From Maricaulis virginensis (GTDB lineage: Bacteria; Pseudomonadota; Alphaproteobacteria; Caulobacterales; Maricaulaceae): a stretch of 64,000 nt of DNA. The translations under genes were made by a program, and so were the position numbers. Below the pieces are notes generated by a model. It had not been told where the DNA came from. It made no database searches and was given only the letters and a program-made list of their open reading frames with translations. Location: assembly GCF_027922185.1 (NCBI RefSeq), contig NZ_BSFE01000001.1, positions 620,001 to 684,000 on the forward strand, read 5' to 3'. Positions 8,778-16,718 of the stretch are shown here, piece after piece (position 1 is the first letter of the stretch; the number at the start of each line of letters is the position of its first letter).

Positions 8778-9719
8778 ATGGACGTGCCGGCTTTTGTGGA
8801 AAATTTCGATCCGATCTGGATCGCCATCCCGCTCTTCGTGATCGCGGTGTTCGCAGAAATGATTTTTGCGCGATCAACCGGCCGTGCCCGTTTCGAGGCG
8901 CGTGACAGCGCCGCCAGTCTTGTGATGGGGCTGGGAAACACCGTGTCGGCCGTGCTGTTCGGTAGCGTGCTGGCGATCTGGTCCATGTTCGTCTACGAGC
9001 ACCGGCTCTTCGACATCGGTTTTGCCTGGTGGGCCTGGATTATCGCCTTCGTGCTGGACGATTTCGTCTATTACTGGTCGCACCGCTTTGCCCACACCGT
9101 GCGCTGGTTCTGGGCCGACCATGTGGTTCACCACTCCTCCCAGCACTACAATCTGACAACCGCGCTGCGCCAACCCTGGCTCAACCCGCTGACGCTGAAA
9201 TTCCTCTGGCTGGGCTCGGCGCTCATCCTGCTGGGCTTCCACCCGGCGATGATCGCCTTCGTGGGCTCGCTCAACCTGATCTACCAGTTCTGGATCCACA
9301 CCGAGGCGATCAGGAAATGCCCGGCCTGGTTCGAGGCGGTGATGAACACGCCCTCGCACCACCGGGTCCACCACGCCACCAACCCGATCTATCTCGACCG
9401 GAATTATGCCGGTGTCTTCATCGTCTGGGACAAGATGTTCGGCACGTTCCAGCCCGAGCTGGAGAACGAGAAGTGCCGCTACGGCATCGTGAAGAATCTG
9501 GGCACCTACAATCCGCTGAAGATCAGCCTGCATGAATGGTGGGGCATTATCGACGACATCCGCCATGCCCGCTCGCTGCGCGATGCCGCCCTGTATCTCC
9601 TCGCCCCGCCGGGCTGGTCGCCGGACGGATCACGGGCGACATCGAAGCAATTGCTGGCCAGATGGCAGGCCCGCCAGACCCGCCAGCCCGACCAGCCCCC
9701 CGCCGAAGCCGCGGAGTAG
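8778..9719 (+). CDS. Sterol desaturase / fatty acid hydroxylase family protein
   Basis: Integral membrane diiron hydroxylase of 313 residues. Seen: several hydrophobic segments in the first 95 residues and the histidine clusters of the superfamily, HRFAH (102-106), HVVHH (115-119) and HRVHH (195-199), which bind the two irons. Members hydroxylate or desaturate sterols, carotenoids or fatty acyl chains at the cytoplasmic face of the membrane. The exact lipid cannot be read from the sequence. It is the second gene of a pair with 8358-8774. The tail after about residue 285 is Ala/Gln/Pro-rich and probably disordered. Confidence 0.9.
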   Translation: MDVPAFVENFDPIWIAIPLFVIAVFAEMIFARSTGRARFEARDSAASLVMGLGNTVSAVLFGSVLAIWSMFVYEHRLFDIGFAWWAWIIAFVLDDFVYYWSHRFAHTVRWFWADHVVHHSSQHYNLTTALRQPWLNPLTLKFLWLGSALILLGFHPAMIAFVGSLNLIYQFWIHTEAIRKCPAWFEAVMNTPSHHRVHHATNPIYLDRNYAGVFIVWDKMFGTFQPELENEKCRYGIVKNLGTYNPLKISLHEWWGIIDDIRHARSLRDAALYLLAPPGWSPDGSRATSKQLLARWQARQTRQPDQPPAEAAE

Positions 9720-9755
9720 CGGGCGGCGGCGCAACCTCCACCCTAAAGACCACGC

Positions 9756-9890
9756 CATTTTTCCCGGCCGGACGCCCGGCGAAGGCCGGGCAAAGTGCCG
9801 GGACCTACGGGAAGCTCATCGCTTGAAGTGATCTTCGGTAGATCCCGGATCTGCGGCCTGCCTGCGCAGGCCTCCGTCCGGGAGAAAATG
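9756..9890. repeat. Intergenic inverted-repeat element, family D (copy D1)
   Basis: The ends are inverted copies of a TTTTTCCCGGnCGGA-like word: catttttcccggccggac on the left, gtccgggagaaaatg on the right. Inside is a gcccggcgaaggccgggc hairpin. The same ends occur at 59440-59579. It starts about 35 bp after the stop of the hydroxylase gene. Confidence 0.65.
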
Positions 9891-9928
9891 AGGCGGTTGG
9901 AAGAGAAGGCACCAACGCTCCCACAACC

Positions 9929-10080
9929 ACCGTCACCCTGACGAAAGTCAGGGCCCAGTTCGTGAGGCGCGGTGGCCGCGATCTCGCACTTATCCCCCAC
10001 ATCACCACCGCCCAGGCCGAGCCCGCCTGGCGAAAATCTCCCTTTGCGATCTGGGTCCTGACCTTCGTCAGGATGACGGT
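9929..10080. repeat. Intergenic inverted-repeat element, family C (copy C1)
   Basis: Two 30-bp terminal inverted repeats match at 27 of 30 positions. Each begins ACCGTCA and contains the internal palindrome CCTGACGAAAGTCAGG (or a close variant), then cccag. About 90 bp lie between them. Related copies are at 32969-33102 and 52496-52599. Confidence 0.75.
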
Positions 10081-10458
10081 GCGTGGGGTGAAGTTAGGAA
10101 ACTTATCCCCGCCCGCTCAACTGCGCGTATGCTCGTCAGCGGTTTCCGGGATGGGAGGCATGAGCTCAGTCCCTTGTGCCCGGGAGCGTGCGGAGCTCGT
10201 CCGCGCCTGGTGGGTGACAGCATCAGGCTCCGGCGTGGCCATCTGCGGGGACACCGGCACAAAGCTCGACCGGCCCGTGCCTGCAGGTTTCGAGACGGGG
10301 CCCGCAAGGGACCCGGGTAAATCTCCGCGTGCGGGATGCCTCGGGCATCACCACCAACACTTCAAATCGGACACGATGTCCGCCGTGCATCCCGCACCCC
10401 TCTCATCGCTCCAGGGTTCCGCCCGTGGAGGGTTTTGTGCTGGGTGAGGGCCACAGAG

Positions 10459-10735
10459 TACCGCTTTCCCCGGACTTGTTCCGGGGCCCAGTGGCATTTC
10501 GGGAGGAGGCTCCTCCAGACCCCGGCACAGGGGCCGGGGGAAGTGGAGAGAGTGGGGACGGAGGGGTGCTGCATCAGCGGCGATGTGTCAGCGACAGGCT
10601 CCACCGCCCACCGGCGCTCGGCGCCGGCCCCTTCGACCCCTCCTTCGCCAAGGCTATGGAGGGCCCACTTCCCCACGAGGTGGGGAAGAAAGGTAGCGAG
10701 CCCGTTCCCCGGACGTGTTCCGGGGCCGGGTGACG
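10459..10735. repeat. Composite intergenic repeat (families E and A)
   Basis: Family E words (ttccccggacttgttccgggg and the related cccggcacaggggccggggg) are followed by a family A body with ggccccttcgacccc and the terminal hairpin cttccccacgaggtggggaag. A further ccccggacgtgttccggggcc follows. It looks like one element inserted next to, or into, another. Confidence 0.6.
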
Positions 10736-10825
10736 TGGAGCGGAGTGCGGACAAAAGCCTGCTTCCTTTCGCCTTGAGTCGCGTTAGGTCTTGTACAACC
10801 TGTTGCTGCCGGAGAGTGCCAACGC

Positions 10826-12595
10826 ATGAGCTATGACCAGATCTTCCTGTTTGTCCTGCTGGGCATTGTCTTCGCGATGCTGGTCTGGGGGCGGGTGCGC
10901 TATGATCTTGTCGCCTTTGCGGGGTTGGTGATTGCGGTGATCGGCGGCGTGGTGCCGGTGCAGGATGCCTTTGCCGGTTTCGGACACGAGGCGGTGATCA
11001 TCATCGCCCTGGTGCTGATCGTGTCGCGGGCGATGACGAATGCCGGTGCCGTCGAACTCGTCGCCCGCTTCGTGCTGTCCTCGACCCGCTCCCTGCCATC
11101 CCATGTCGGTCTGATCTCGGTCGTTGGCGCGGCGCTGTCCGCCATCATCAACAATGTTGCCGCGCTGGTCATGCTGATGTCCCTCGACATGGAGGCCGCA
11201 CGCAAGGCCAAGCGCTCGGTCGCCCAGAGCCTGATGCCGCTTTCTTTTGCAACCATTCTGGGCGGCATGATCACCCTGATCGGTACGCCGCCGAACATCG
11301 TCGTGGCGCAGTTCCGCGACCGGGCGCTGGGCGAGCCCTTCTCGATGTTCGACTTTTCGCCCGTCGGCCTGATCTGTGCCGTGGTCGGTATCGGTTTCGT
11401 CACCCTGGTGGGCTGGCGCCTGATTCCCAAGGGCGAAGCGCGCACCATGGCCGGGGAGGGCGCGGGCAGTGTCTTTGTCGCCGAGGCCGGGGTGAAGGCG
11501 GATTCGAAATCCATCGGCCAGACGCCGGCCGATCTCTATCCGCTCGCCGACAGCCATGATGTCACCATTCTCGGCCTGGTCCGGCGCGGCAAGCGCCTGG
11601 GCGGGTTCGCCGCCGGCGAGGAAATCCGCAAGAGCGATCATCTGGTTCTGGAAGGCGATCCGGCCTCGATCGAGGCTTTCATCGGCGCCGCCGAACTCAA
11701 CCCGCCGGGCGCGGATGCGCACGAAGGTCTGACGGGCAAGTCGCTGGCGCTCATCGAGGCCATCGTGCCGCGCGATGCCCGCATTGTCGGCCGGACGGCG
11801 ACCGATCTGCGGCTGCTCTACCGGCGCGGCGTGACCTTGCTGGGCATTTCCCGCCAGGGCCGCCGTTTCCGCCAGCGTGTCCGCAAACTGCCGATCCGGG
11901 CCGGCGATCTCGTCCTGCTGCTCGGGCCGGAAAGCCGGGTGAATGACGCCGCCGAATGGCTGGGCGTGCTGCCACTGGCGGAGCGGCGCCACAGCGTCGT
12001 CCAGCGTTCCAAGGCGCTGATGACGATCGGCATATTCGTCGCGGCCGTGGCCGCGGCCGTCATGGGACTCGTGCCGCTGGTCGTTGCGCTAGCAGCCGTG
12101 GTGATCCTCTACGCCCTGCTGAATATCGTCGGACCCAGCGAAGTCTATGAATCGGTGGAATGGCCGGTCCTGGTGCTGCTGGGCTCGCTGATCCCGCTCG
12201 GCCTGGCGCTCGAGGAGACCGGCGGTACCCAGCTGATCGCGCAGGGCATTCTCTCGCTGACCGGCACCCTGCCGGTCTGGGCCATCCTGGCGATCCTGAT
12301 GATGGTGACGATGACGCTGTCGGACTTCCTCAACAATGTCGCGACCGCCCTGATCGCCGCCCCGGTCGGGCTGAACATCGCGCGGTCGCTGGAGGTCAAT
12401 CCCGACGCCTTCCTGATGGGGGTGGCCGTGGCGGCGTCCTGTGCCTTCCTGACGCCCATCGGGCACAAGAACAACACGATCATCATGGGGCCGGGCGGGT
12501 ACCGGTTCGGCGATTACTGGCGCATGGGCCTGCCGCTGGAGATCCTGATCATTGCCGTCGGTGTGCCCGCCGTCCTGACCTTCTGGCCGCTCTGA
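10826..12595 (+). CDS. SLC13/DASS-type permease with two RCK_C domains
   Basis: Inner-membrane transporter of 589 residues. Seen: two blocks of transmembrane helices (about 1-195 and 395-589) enclosing a soluble insert with two RCK/TrkA-C-like domains. In the insert, PLADSHDVTILGLVRRGKRL and LRLLYRRGVTLLGISRQG are the recognisable cores. The paired motifs SAIINNVAALVMLM and SDFLNNVATALIAAP, one per half, are the hallmark of the ArsB/CitMHS/SLC13 fold. Relatives carry sulfate, citrate or dicarboxylates with Na+ or H+; the ion cannot be fixed here. GGAG lies 11 bases upstream of the ATG. Confidence 0.88.
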   Translation: MSYDQIFLFVLLGIVFAMLVWGRVRYDLVAFAGLVIAVIGGVVPVQDAFAGFGHEAVIIIALVLIVSRAMTNAGAVELVARFVLSSTRSLPSHVGLISVVGAALSAIINNVAALVMLMSLDMEAARKAKRSVAQSLMPLSFATILGGMITLIGTPPNIVVAQFRDRALGEPFSMFDFSPVGLICAVVGIGFVTLVGWRLIPKGEARTMAGEGAGSVFVAEAGVKADSKSIGQTPADLYPLADSHDVTILGLVRRGKRLGGFAAGEEIRKSDHLVLEGDPASIEAFIGAAELNPPGADAHEGLTGKSLALIEAIVPRDARIVGRTATDLRLLYRRGVTLLGISRQGRRFRQRVRKLPIRAGDLVLLLGPESRVNDAAEWLGVLPLAERRHSVVQRSKALMTIGIFVAAVAAAVMGLVPLVVALAAVVILYALLNIVGPSEVYESVEWPVLVLLGSLIPLGLALEETGGTQLIAQGILSLTGTLPVWAILAILMMVTMTLSDFLNNVATALIAAPVGLNIARSLEVNPDAFLMGVAVAASCAFLTPIGHKNNTIIMGPGGYRFGDYWRMGLPLEILIIAVGVPAVLTFWPL

Positions 12596-12647
12596 CGGTA
12601 CGCCGCGAAATGCTTGTCTCGCAACGCGATCCGGTCAAAATCAGCCC

Positions 12648-13922
12648 ATGGATCTGATCGAAACCGTCCAGCGGCTCGCCGCCGCCCTTGCCATCGGCAT
12701 TCTTGTCGGCGTCGTGCGCGGCTGGCAGGAGCGTGAGCACCGCGATGACGGTATCCGCCGTGCCGGTGTGCGCACATTCGGTCTGGCCGGTCTGCTCGGC
12801 GGTCTGGCGGGACATCTGCACGCGCTGACCGGACCTGTCATGCCGGCCGTGCTGCTGGCGCTGTTCGGTGGCGCTGTGACCTTCGTGCGGCTGCGCGAGG
12901 TCGAGATTGTCGAGGATTTCAGCCTCGCCGGCGTGACGGCAGCGCTGGCGGTCTTCGTGCTTGGAGCCATTGCCGTCTCCGGCGACATGGAGATCGCCGG
13001 GGCAGGAGCAGTGGCCGTGGCGATCGTGCTGGCAGCCCGGCGCAGCGCTCATGCCTTCCTTGAAAAGATCACCTGGCTGGAATTGCGGGCGGCCCTGGTG
13101 CTTCTGGCGATGACGCTGATCGCCCTTCCCTTGCTGCCCAACCGCACGATCGATCCCTGGGATGCGCTGAACCCGTTCGAGCTCTGGCTCCTGACCGTGA
13201 TGATCGCGCTGATTTCCTGCACCGGCTATGCTGCGATCCGTATTGCAGGTCCGTCGCGCGGCATCGTGTTTGCCGGCGCCGCAGGCGGCCTGGCGTCGTC
13301 GACCGCCACCACGCTCTCCTTTGCGCGTTTCGCGGCCAAGGCACCGGACAATGCCCGCCGTCTTGCGGCCGGGGCGATCATCGCCGGTGCGCTGTCGGCC
13401 GGCCGTGTGGCAATCATCGGCGGGGCGCTGGCACCGCAGCTGATCCGGCCGCTCGGTCTTGCCATGGCGCCTGTCGTGGTGATCTTCCTGGTCGCGGCGT
13501 GGCTGCTGATCCGGCGCAGCCAGTCCGGCGCAAAGACGCCGGGACTGAACCTGGACAATCCGCTCGACCTGGCAGGCGTGCTCCGCTTCGGCGCCCTGCT
13601 GGGCGGCGTGACCCTGGCCTCCCGCCTGCTGCTGGACTGGCTGGGAGCCGGTACGCTCTATCTTGTCGCGGCGGTTTCGGGGCTGGTGGATGTCGACGCC
13701 ATCACCCTGTCGACGGCACGGCTCGCCGGTGGCGAGGTGACAGCCGGCACCGCCGCTGCTGCCATTCTGCTTGCGGTGGCGGTCAATATGGTCACCAAGG
13801 CTGTGCTGGCGCTGGCAGCGGGCGGCCGCGGATATGGCATGCCGCTCGCGGTTGTCACCGGCCTCGGCGTGCTGGGCGGGGCGGCCGGGCTGGCCCTGCA
13901 GCAGATCCTTCCCGGCAGTTGA
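12648..13922 (+). CDS. MgtC/SapB family membrane protein with DUF4010
   Basis: 424-residue polytopic membrane protein. Seen: an N-terminal MgtC/SapB-like half (about 1-145), including GILVGVVRGWQER and GVRTFGLAGLLGG, and a C-terminal DUF4010 half with GGLASSTATTLSFARFA and SGLVDVDAITLSTARL. The family is widespread but biochemically undefined; MgtC itself is tied to growth at low Mg2+. It starts 52 bp after the SLC13-type permease in the same direction and may share its transcript. Confidence 0.88.
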   Translation: MDLIETVQRLAAALAIGILVGVVRGWQEREHRDDGIRRAGVRTFGLAGLLGGLAGHLHALTGPVMPAVLLALFGGAVTFVRLREVEIVEDFSLAGVTAALAVFVLGAIAVSGDMEIAGAGAVAVAIVLAARRSAHAFLEKITWLELRAALVLLAMTLIALPLLPNRTIDPWDALNPFELWLLTVMIALISCTGYAAIRIAGPSRGIVFAGAAGGLASSTATTLSFARFAAKAPDNARRLAAGAIIAGALSAGRVAIIGGALAPQLIRPLGLAMAPVVVIFLVAAWLLIRRSQSGAKTPGLNLDNPLDLAGVLRFGALLGGVTLASRLLLDWLGAGTLYLVAAVSGLVDVDAITLSTARLAGGEVTAGTAAAAILLAVAVNMVTKAVLALAAGGRGYGMPLAVVTGLGVLGGAAGLALQQILPGS

Positions 13923-14004
13923 TCTGCGCTGCCGATTTGCCGATTGCATCCGCCGCGGGGCCAGCGCATGATGCGCCGCCGCCTTTGTTTTCAAGGACGT
14001 GCAC

Positions 14005-14829
14005 ATGTCTTCCGGAAAATCCCAGCAATACCCCGCCAAGGCCTACAAGGACGAGGATTTCATCAATGCGCCCGAGGGGCGCCCGGTGCGGATCCTCGCC
14101 GAATATCTCGAGCCCAAGGCCCGCTTTGCCGAATACAATGTGCAGGACACGATCCTGTTCTTCGGCTCGGCCCGGATCCGCTCGCGCGAGGAGGCCGAGG
14201 CCGAACTCGACGCCCTGCGCAAGGCCGGCGACGACGAGACGCCGGCGCTGAACAAGCTCAAACTCTCCGGATACTATGAATCGACCCGCGAACTCGCGGC
14301 GCGCCTGACACAATGGTCGAAGAGCCTGCGCGACAAGTCGGGCCGGCGTTTCGTGGTCTGCACCGGCGGCGGGCCGGGCATCATGGAGGCCGCCAATCGC
14401 GGCGCGTCGGAAGCCCATGGCGACAATATCGGCCTGGGCATCTCGCTGCCCTTCGAGCAGGGCAATAATCCCTGGGTCACGCATGCGCTCAGCTTCGAGT
14501 TCCACTACTTCTTCACGCGCAAGTTCTGGTTCCTTTATCTGGCCAAGGCGCTGGTGCTGATGCCCGGCGGCTTCGGCACGATGGACGAGTTGTTCGAGAC
14601 GCTGACCCTCTTGCAGACCCGCAAGATCAAGAAGCGGGTGCCGGTGGTGCTGTTCGGCACGGAGTACTGGGACAAGGTGATGAATCTCGAGACCATGGTC
14701 GAGTTCGGCACGATCGACGCGGCGGATCTGGACCTGATCTACCGCACCGACTCCGTCGACGATGCCTTCGCCTACATTACCCGGGAACTGGCCGAGCACG
14801 CCTTGCCGCATCCGGGCGGGCGGTTATAG
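14005..14829 (+). CDS. LOG-family (lysine decarboxylase-like) protein
   Basis: 274 residues with the Rossmann-type LOG fold. Seen: GGGPGIMEAANRGA and the family signature MPGGFGTMDE (about residue 187), which carry the nucleotide-phosphate binding and catalytic Glu. LOG proteins are phosphoribohydrolases acting on purine nucleotides (cytokinin-nucleotide type in plants); the bacterial substrate is often unknown. The length exceeds that of short LOGs (about 190) because of an N-terminal extension of about 80 residues. I prefer ATG 14005 to GTG 13999 because AAGGA ends 7 bases before the ATG and only 1 base before the GTG. Confidence 0.85.
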   Translation: MSSGKSQQYPAKAYKDEDFINAPEGRPVRILAEYLEPKARFAEYNVQDTILFFGSARIRSREEAEAELDALRKAGDDETPALNKLKLSGYYESTRELAARLTQWSKSLRDKSGRRFVVCTGGGPGIMEAANRGASEAHGDNIGLGISLPFEQGNNPWVTHALSFEFHYFFTRKFWFLYLAKALVLMPGGFGTMDELFETLTLLQTRKIKKRVPVVLFGTEYWDKVMNLETMVEFGTIDAADLDLIYRTDSVDDAFAYITRELAEHALPHPGGRL

Positions 14830-14917
14830 GCCTGCCGGTTGCCGGCGCGCGGGCAGGCGGCATCACAATTTTCGTTTCCCCCTTGCCAAGTGCGGCAATT
14901 TGAATCACGTTGGTCAT

Positions 14918-14932
14918 GTGAACAATGTTCAC
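14918..14932. promoter_or_regulatory. 15-bp palindrome upstream of the diiron protein gene (putative operator)
   Basis: GTGAACAATGTTCAC is symmetric except for its centre base and lies 41 bp before the start codon at 14973. The 13-bp core TGAACAATGTTCA recurs, in reverse orientation, at 8278-8290. The size and symmetry suit a TetR-family operator, but no TetR gene is in the window. Confidence 0.5.
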
Positions 14933-14972
14933 TAAAGATAATGATTGGTCGCACCTGGGGAGGTAACGCGCC

Positions 14973-16061
14973 ATGGGAACGCTCCGCGAGCTGTATCCGA
15001 TGCCGGAAATCGACAAGCACTGGTCGGTTCCGCAGCAATTCGATGCCACGTTCGACTTCGAATACGACGAAGGCCGCACCACGCTCATGCACCTGTACCA
15101 GAAGGGCAAGGACATGCAGTGGGATGCGGTCAACCGCATCGACTGGACGCAGGAACTCGACTTCGAAAATCCGATGCAGCTGCCCGATGAGGGCGTCGCG
15201 CTGCACGGCTCCCCGATGTGGGAGAAGATGACGAAAAAGGAGAAGATCGAGTTCCGCCGTCATGCCCAGGCCTGGAATATCTCCCAGTTCATGCAGGGCG
15301 AGCAGGCGGCGCTGATCTGCGCGGCGAAGATCGTCGAGTCGGTGCCGGATCTGGACGCGAAATTCTACGCCGCCACCCAGGTGATGGACGAGGCGCGCCA
15401 TGTCGAGGCCTACAAGAAGCTGATGCAGAAATTCGGCGTCGCCTATCCGATGACCGAACCGCTGCGCCAGCTCGTCGACGAAGCGCTGCGCGACAGCCGC
15501 TGGGACTTCACCTATCTGGCGATGCAGGTCGTGATCGAGGGGCTCGCGCTTGCCGCCTTCGGCACAATCCGCGATCTCGCCCAGAACCCGCTGGCACGCA
15601 TGGTCAACGCCTATGTGATGGAAGACGAGGCCCGTCACGTCGCCTTCGGCCGTCTCTCCCTGCGCGATTACTATCCGCAGCTCACCCAGGCCGAGCGCGA
15701 CGAGCGCGAGGAATTCCTGGTCGAGGCCTGCTATCACATGCGCGACCGGTTCGAGGCGCGTGAGGTCTACGAGACGCTCGGCCTGCCGGTCGAGGAATGC
15801 GTCGCCTGGGCAGCCCAGTCGGAGATCCAGAAGCTGTTCAAGACGATGCTGTTCCAGCGCATCGTCCCGGTGGTGAAGGATATCGGCCTGTGGGGCCCGA
15901 AGATCCGCAAGGCCTACGAGGATATGGGTGTGCTGCACTATGCCGACCAGGATCTCGACACGCTGGCCAAGCAGGACGAAGCCATCGCCAAGGATCTGGA
16001 CACGCGTCACCAGGACGTGCGCACGGCCTATGTGAAGGCGGTCGCCGGCGCCGCCGAATAA
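14973..16061 (+). CDS. Ferritin-like diiron protein (AurF / RNR R2-like fold)
   Basis: 362 residues of mostly helical sequence. Seen: two EX(n)EXXH iron-binding sets: Glu110 (FMQGEQAAL) with Glu140/His143 (MDEARHVEAY), and Glu189 (VVIEGLALAAF) with Glu219/His222 (EDEARHVAF). The family (ferritin-like superfamily) includes N-oxygenases, R2-like oxidases and uncharacterised oxygenases; the substrate here is not known. GGGAGG precedes the ATG by 9 bases. Expression is probably controlled through the palindrome at 14918-14932. The gene stands alone, ending in the terminator at 16115-16140. Confidence 0.85.
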   Translation: MGTLRELYPMPEIDKHWSVPQQFDATFDFEYDEGRTTLMHLYQKGKDMQWDAVNRIDWTQELDFENPMQLPDEGVALHGSPMWEKMTKKEKIEFRRHAQAWNISQFMQGEQAALICAAKIVESVPDLDAKFYAATQVMDEARHVEAYKKLMQKFGVAYPMTEPLRQLVDEALRDSRWDFTYLAMQVVIEGLALAAFGTIRDLAQNPLARMVNAYVMEDEARHVAFGRLSLRDYYPQLTQAERDEREEFLVEACYHMRDRFEAREVYETLGLPVEECVAWAAQSEIQKLFKTMLFQRIVPVVKDIGLWGPKIRKAYEDMGVLHYADQDLDTLAKQDEAIAKDLDTRHQDVRTAYVKAVAGAAE

Positions 16062-16114
16062 GCCAGACGCCGTATTGCCGGAAACACTCGCCTGCTTCCG
16101 GCGCGGCGCGCCTG

Positions 16115-16140
16115 AAGGGACCCCTTGCGGGTCCCTTTTT
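16115..16140 (+). terminator. Rho-independent terminator
   Basis: A perfect 9-bp stem (AAGGGACCC with GGGTCCCTT), loop cttgc, and a T run downstream. It closes the diiron protein gene. Confidence 0.9.
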
Positions 16141-16199
16141 CGTGATCGCTCTGGTGTGACCCGGACCGCTGTCCTACATGCTCGGCGAGGAGGTGCCGC

Positions 16200-16718
16200 A
16201 TGTCCGTAAAGCTTCGTCCGGCCACGCCGGAAGACATTCCCGTCCTGCAGCATTGGGACGCCCAGCCGCACGTTATCGCGGCCACGGGCAGCGATGCGCC
16301 GCCGGACTGGATCGAAGATATCGGCCTCACGAGCCCGGCCTTCCAGACGCTGATCGGCGAGCAAGGCGGGCGTCCGGTCGGCGTTGTGCAGATCATCGAT
16401 CCGGCCGGGGAACCGACCCGTTATTGGGGCGATTGCGAGCATAATCTGCGGGCCATCGATATCTGGATCGGCGAGCCTGACTGCCTGGGGCAGGGGTTGG
16501 GTACGCAGATGATGACGCAGGCGATCGAACGGTGTTTCGCGGCGCCAGAGGTCACCGCGATCCTGATCGATCCGCTCGAGACGAATACCGACGCCCAGCG
16601 CTTCTACCGGCGCCTGGGGTTCGAGGAAGTCGGACCGCGCCGTTTCGGGGATGACGACTGCACGGTGATGCGCCTGACGCGGGCTGGCTGGGAAGGGCGG
16701 GCGTTGCCGGGTCAGTGA
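16200..16718 (+). CDS. GNAT family N-acetyltransferase, AAC(6')-like
   Basis: 172-residue acetyl-CoA-dependent acetyltransferase. Seen: the acetyl-CoA-binding segment IGEPDCLGQGLGTQMM (Q/R-x-x-G-x-G/A type) and DPLETNTDAQRFYRRLGFEEVG near the C-terminus. Both resemble the AAC(6')-Ib/AacA4 branch, which acetylates aminoglycosides, but related proteins act on other amines, so resistance is not asserted. GAGGAGG precedes the ATG. The last 7 bp overlap the converging histidine kinase gene. Confidence 0.85.
   Translation: MSVKLRPATPEDIPVLQHWDAQPHVIAATGSDAPPDWIEDIGLTSPAFQTLIGEQGGRPVGVVQIIDPAGEPTRYWGDCEHNLRAIDIWIGEPDCLGQGLGTQMMTQAIERCFAAPEVTAILIDPLETNTDAQRFYRRLGFEEVGPRRFGDDDCTVMRLTRAGWEGRALPGQ

Larger units (their letters stand above)
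9720..10825. other. 1.1-kb gene-free gap built largely of repeat elements
   Basis: No convincing gene. It holds a family D element (9756-9890), a family C element (9929-10080) and a composite of families E and A (10459-10735). The stretch 10081-10458 has no element I can assign. It contains a pair of inverted words (gtgcgggatg near 10330 and catcccgcac near 10387) and only short frames on either strand with no ribosome-binding site. The last 90 bp hold the promoter side of the permease gene. Confidence 0.6.

Noticed and set aside
10081..10458. Small gene in the large gap
   Set aside because: Frames are short, lack a ribosome-binding site and overlap each other on both strands; no motif or signal peptide is seen.
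16200..16718. Aminoglycoside-resistance gene
   Set aside because: Similarity to AAC(6') proteins is limited to the GNAT core; there is no mobile or resistance context, so only the family is called.
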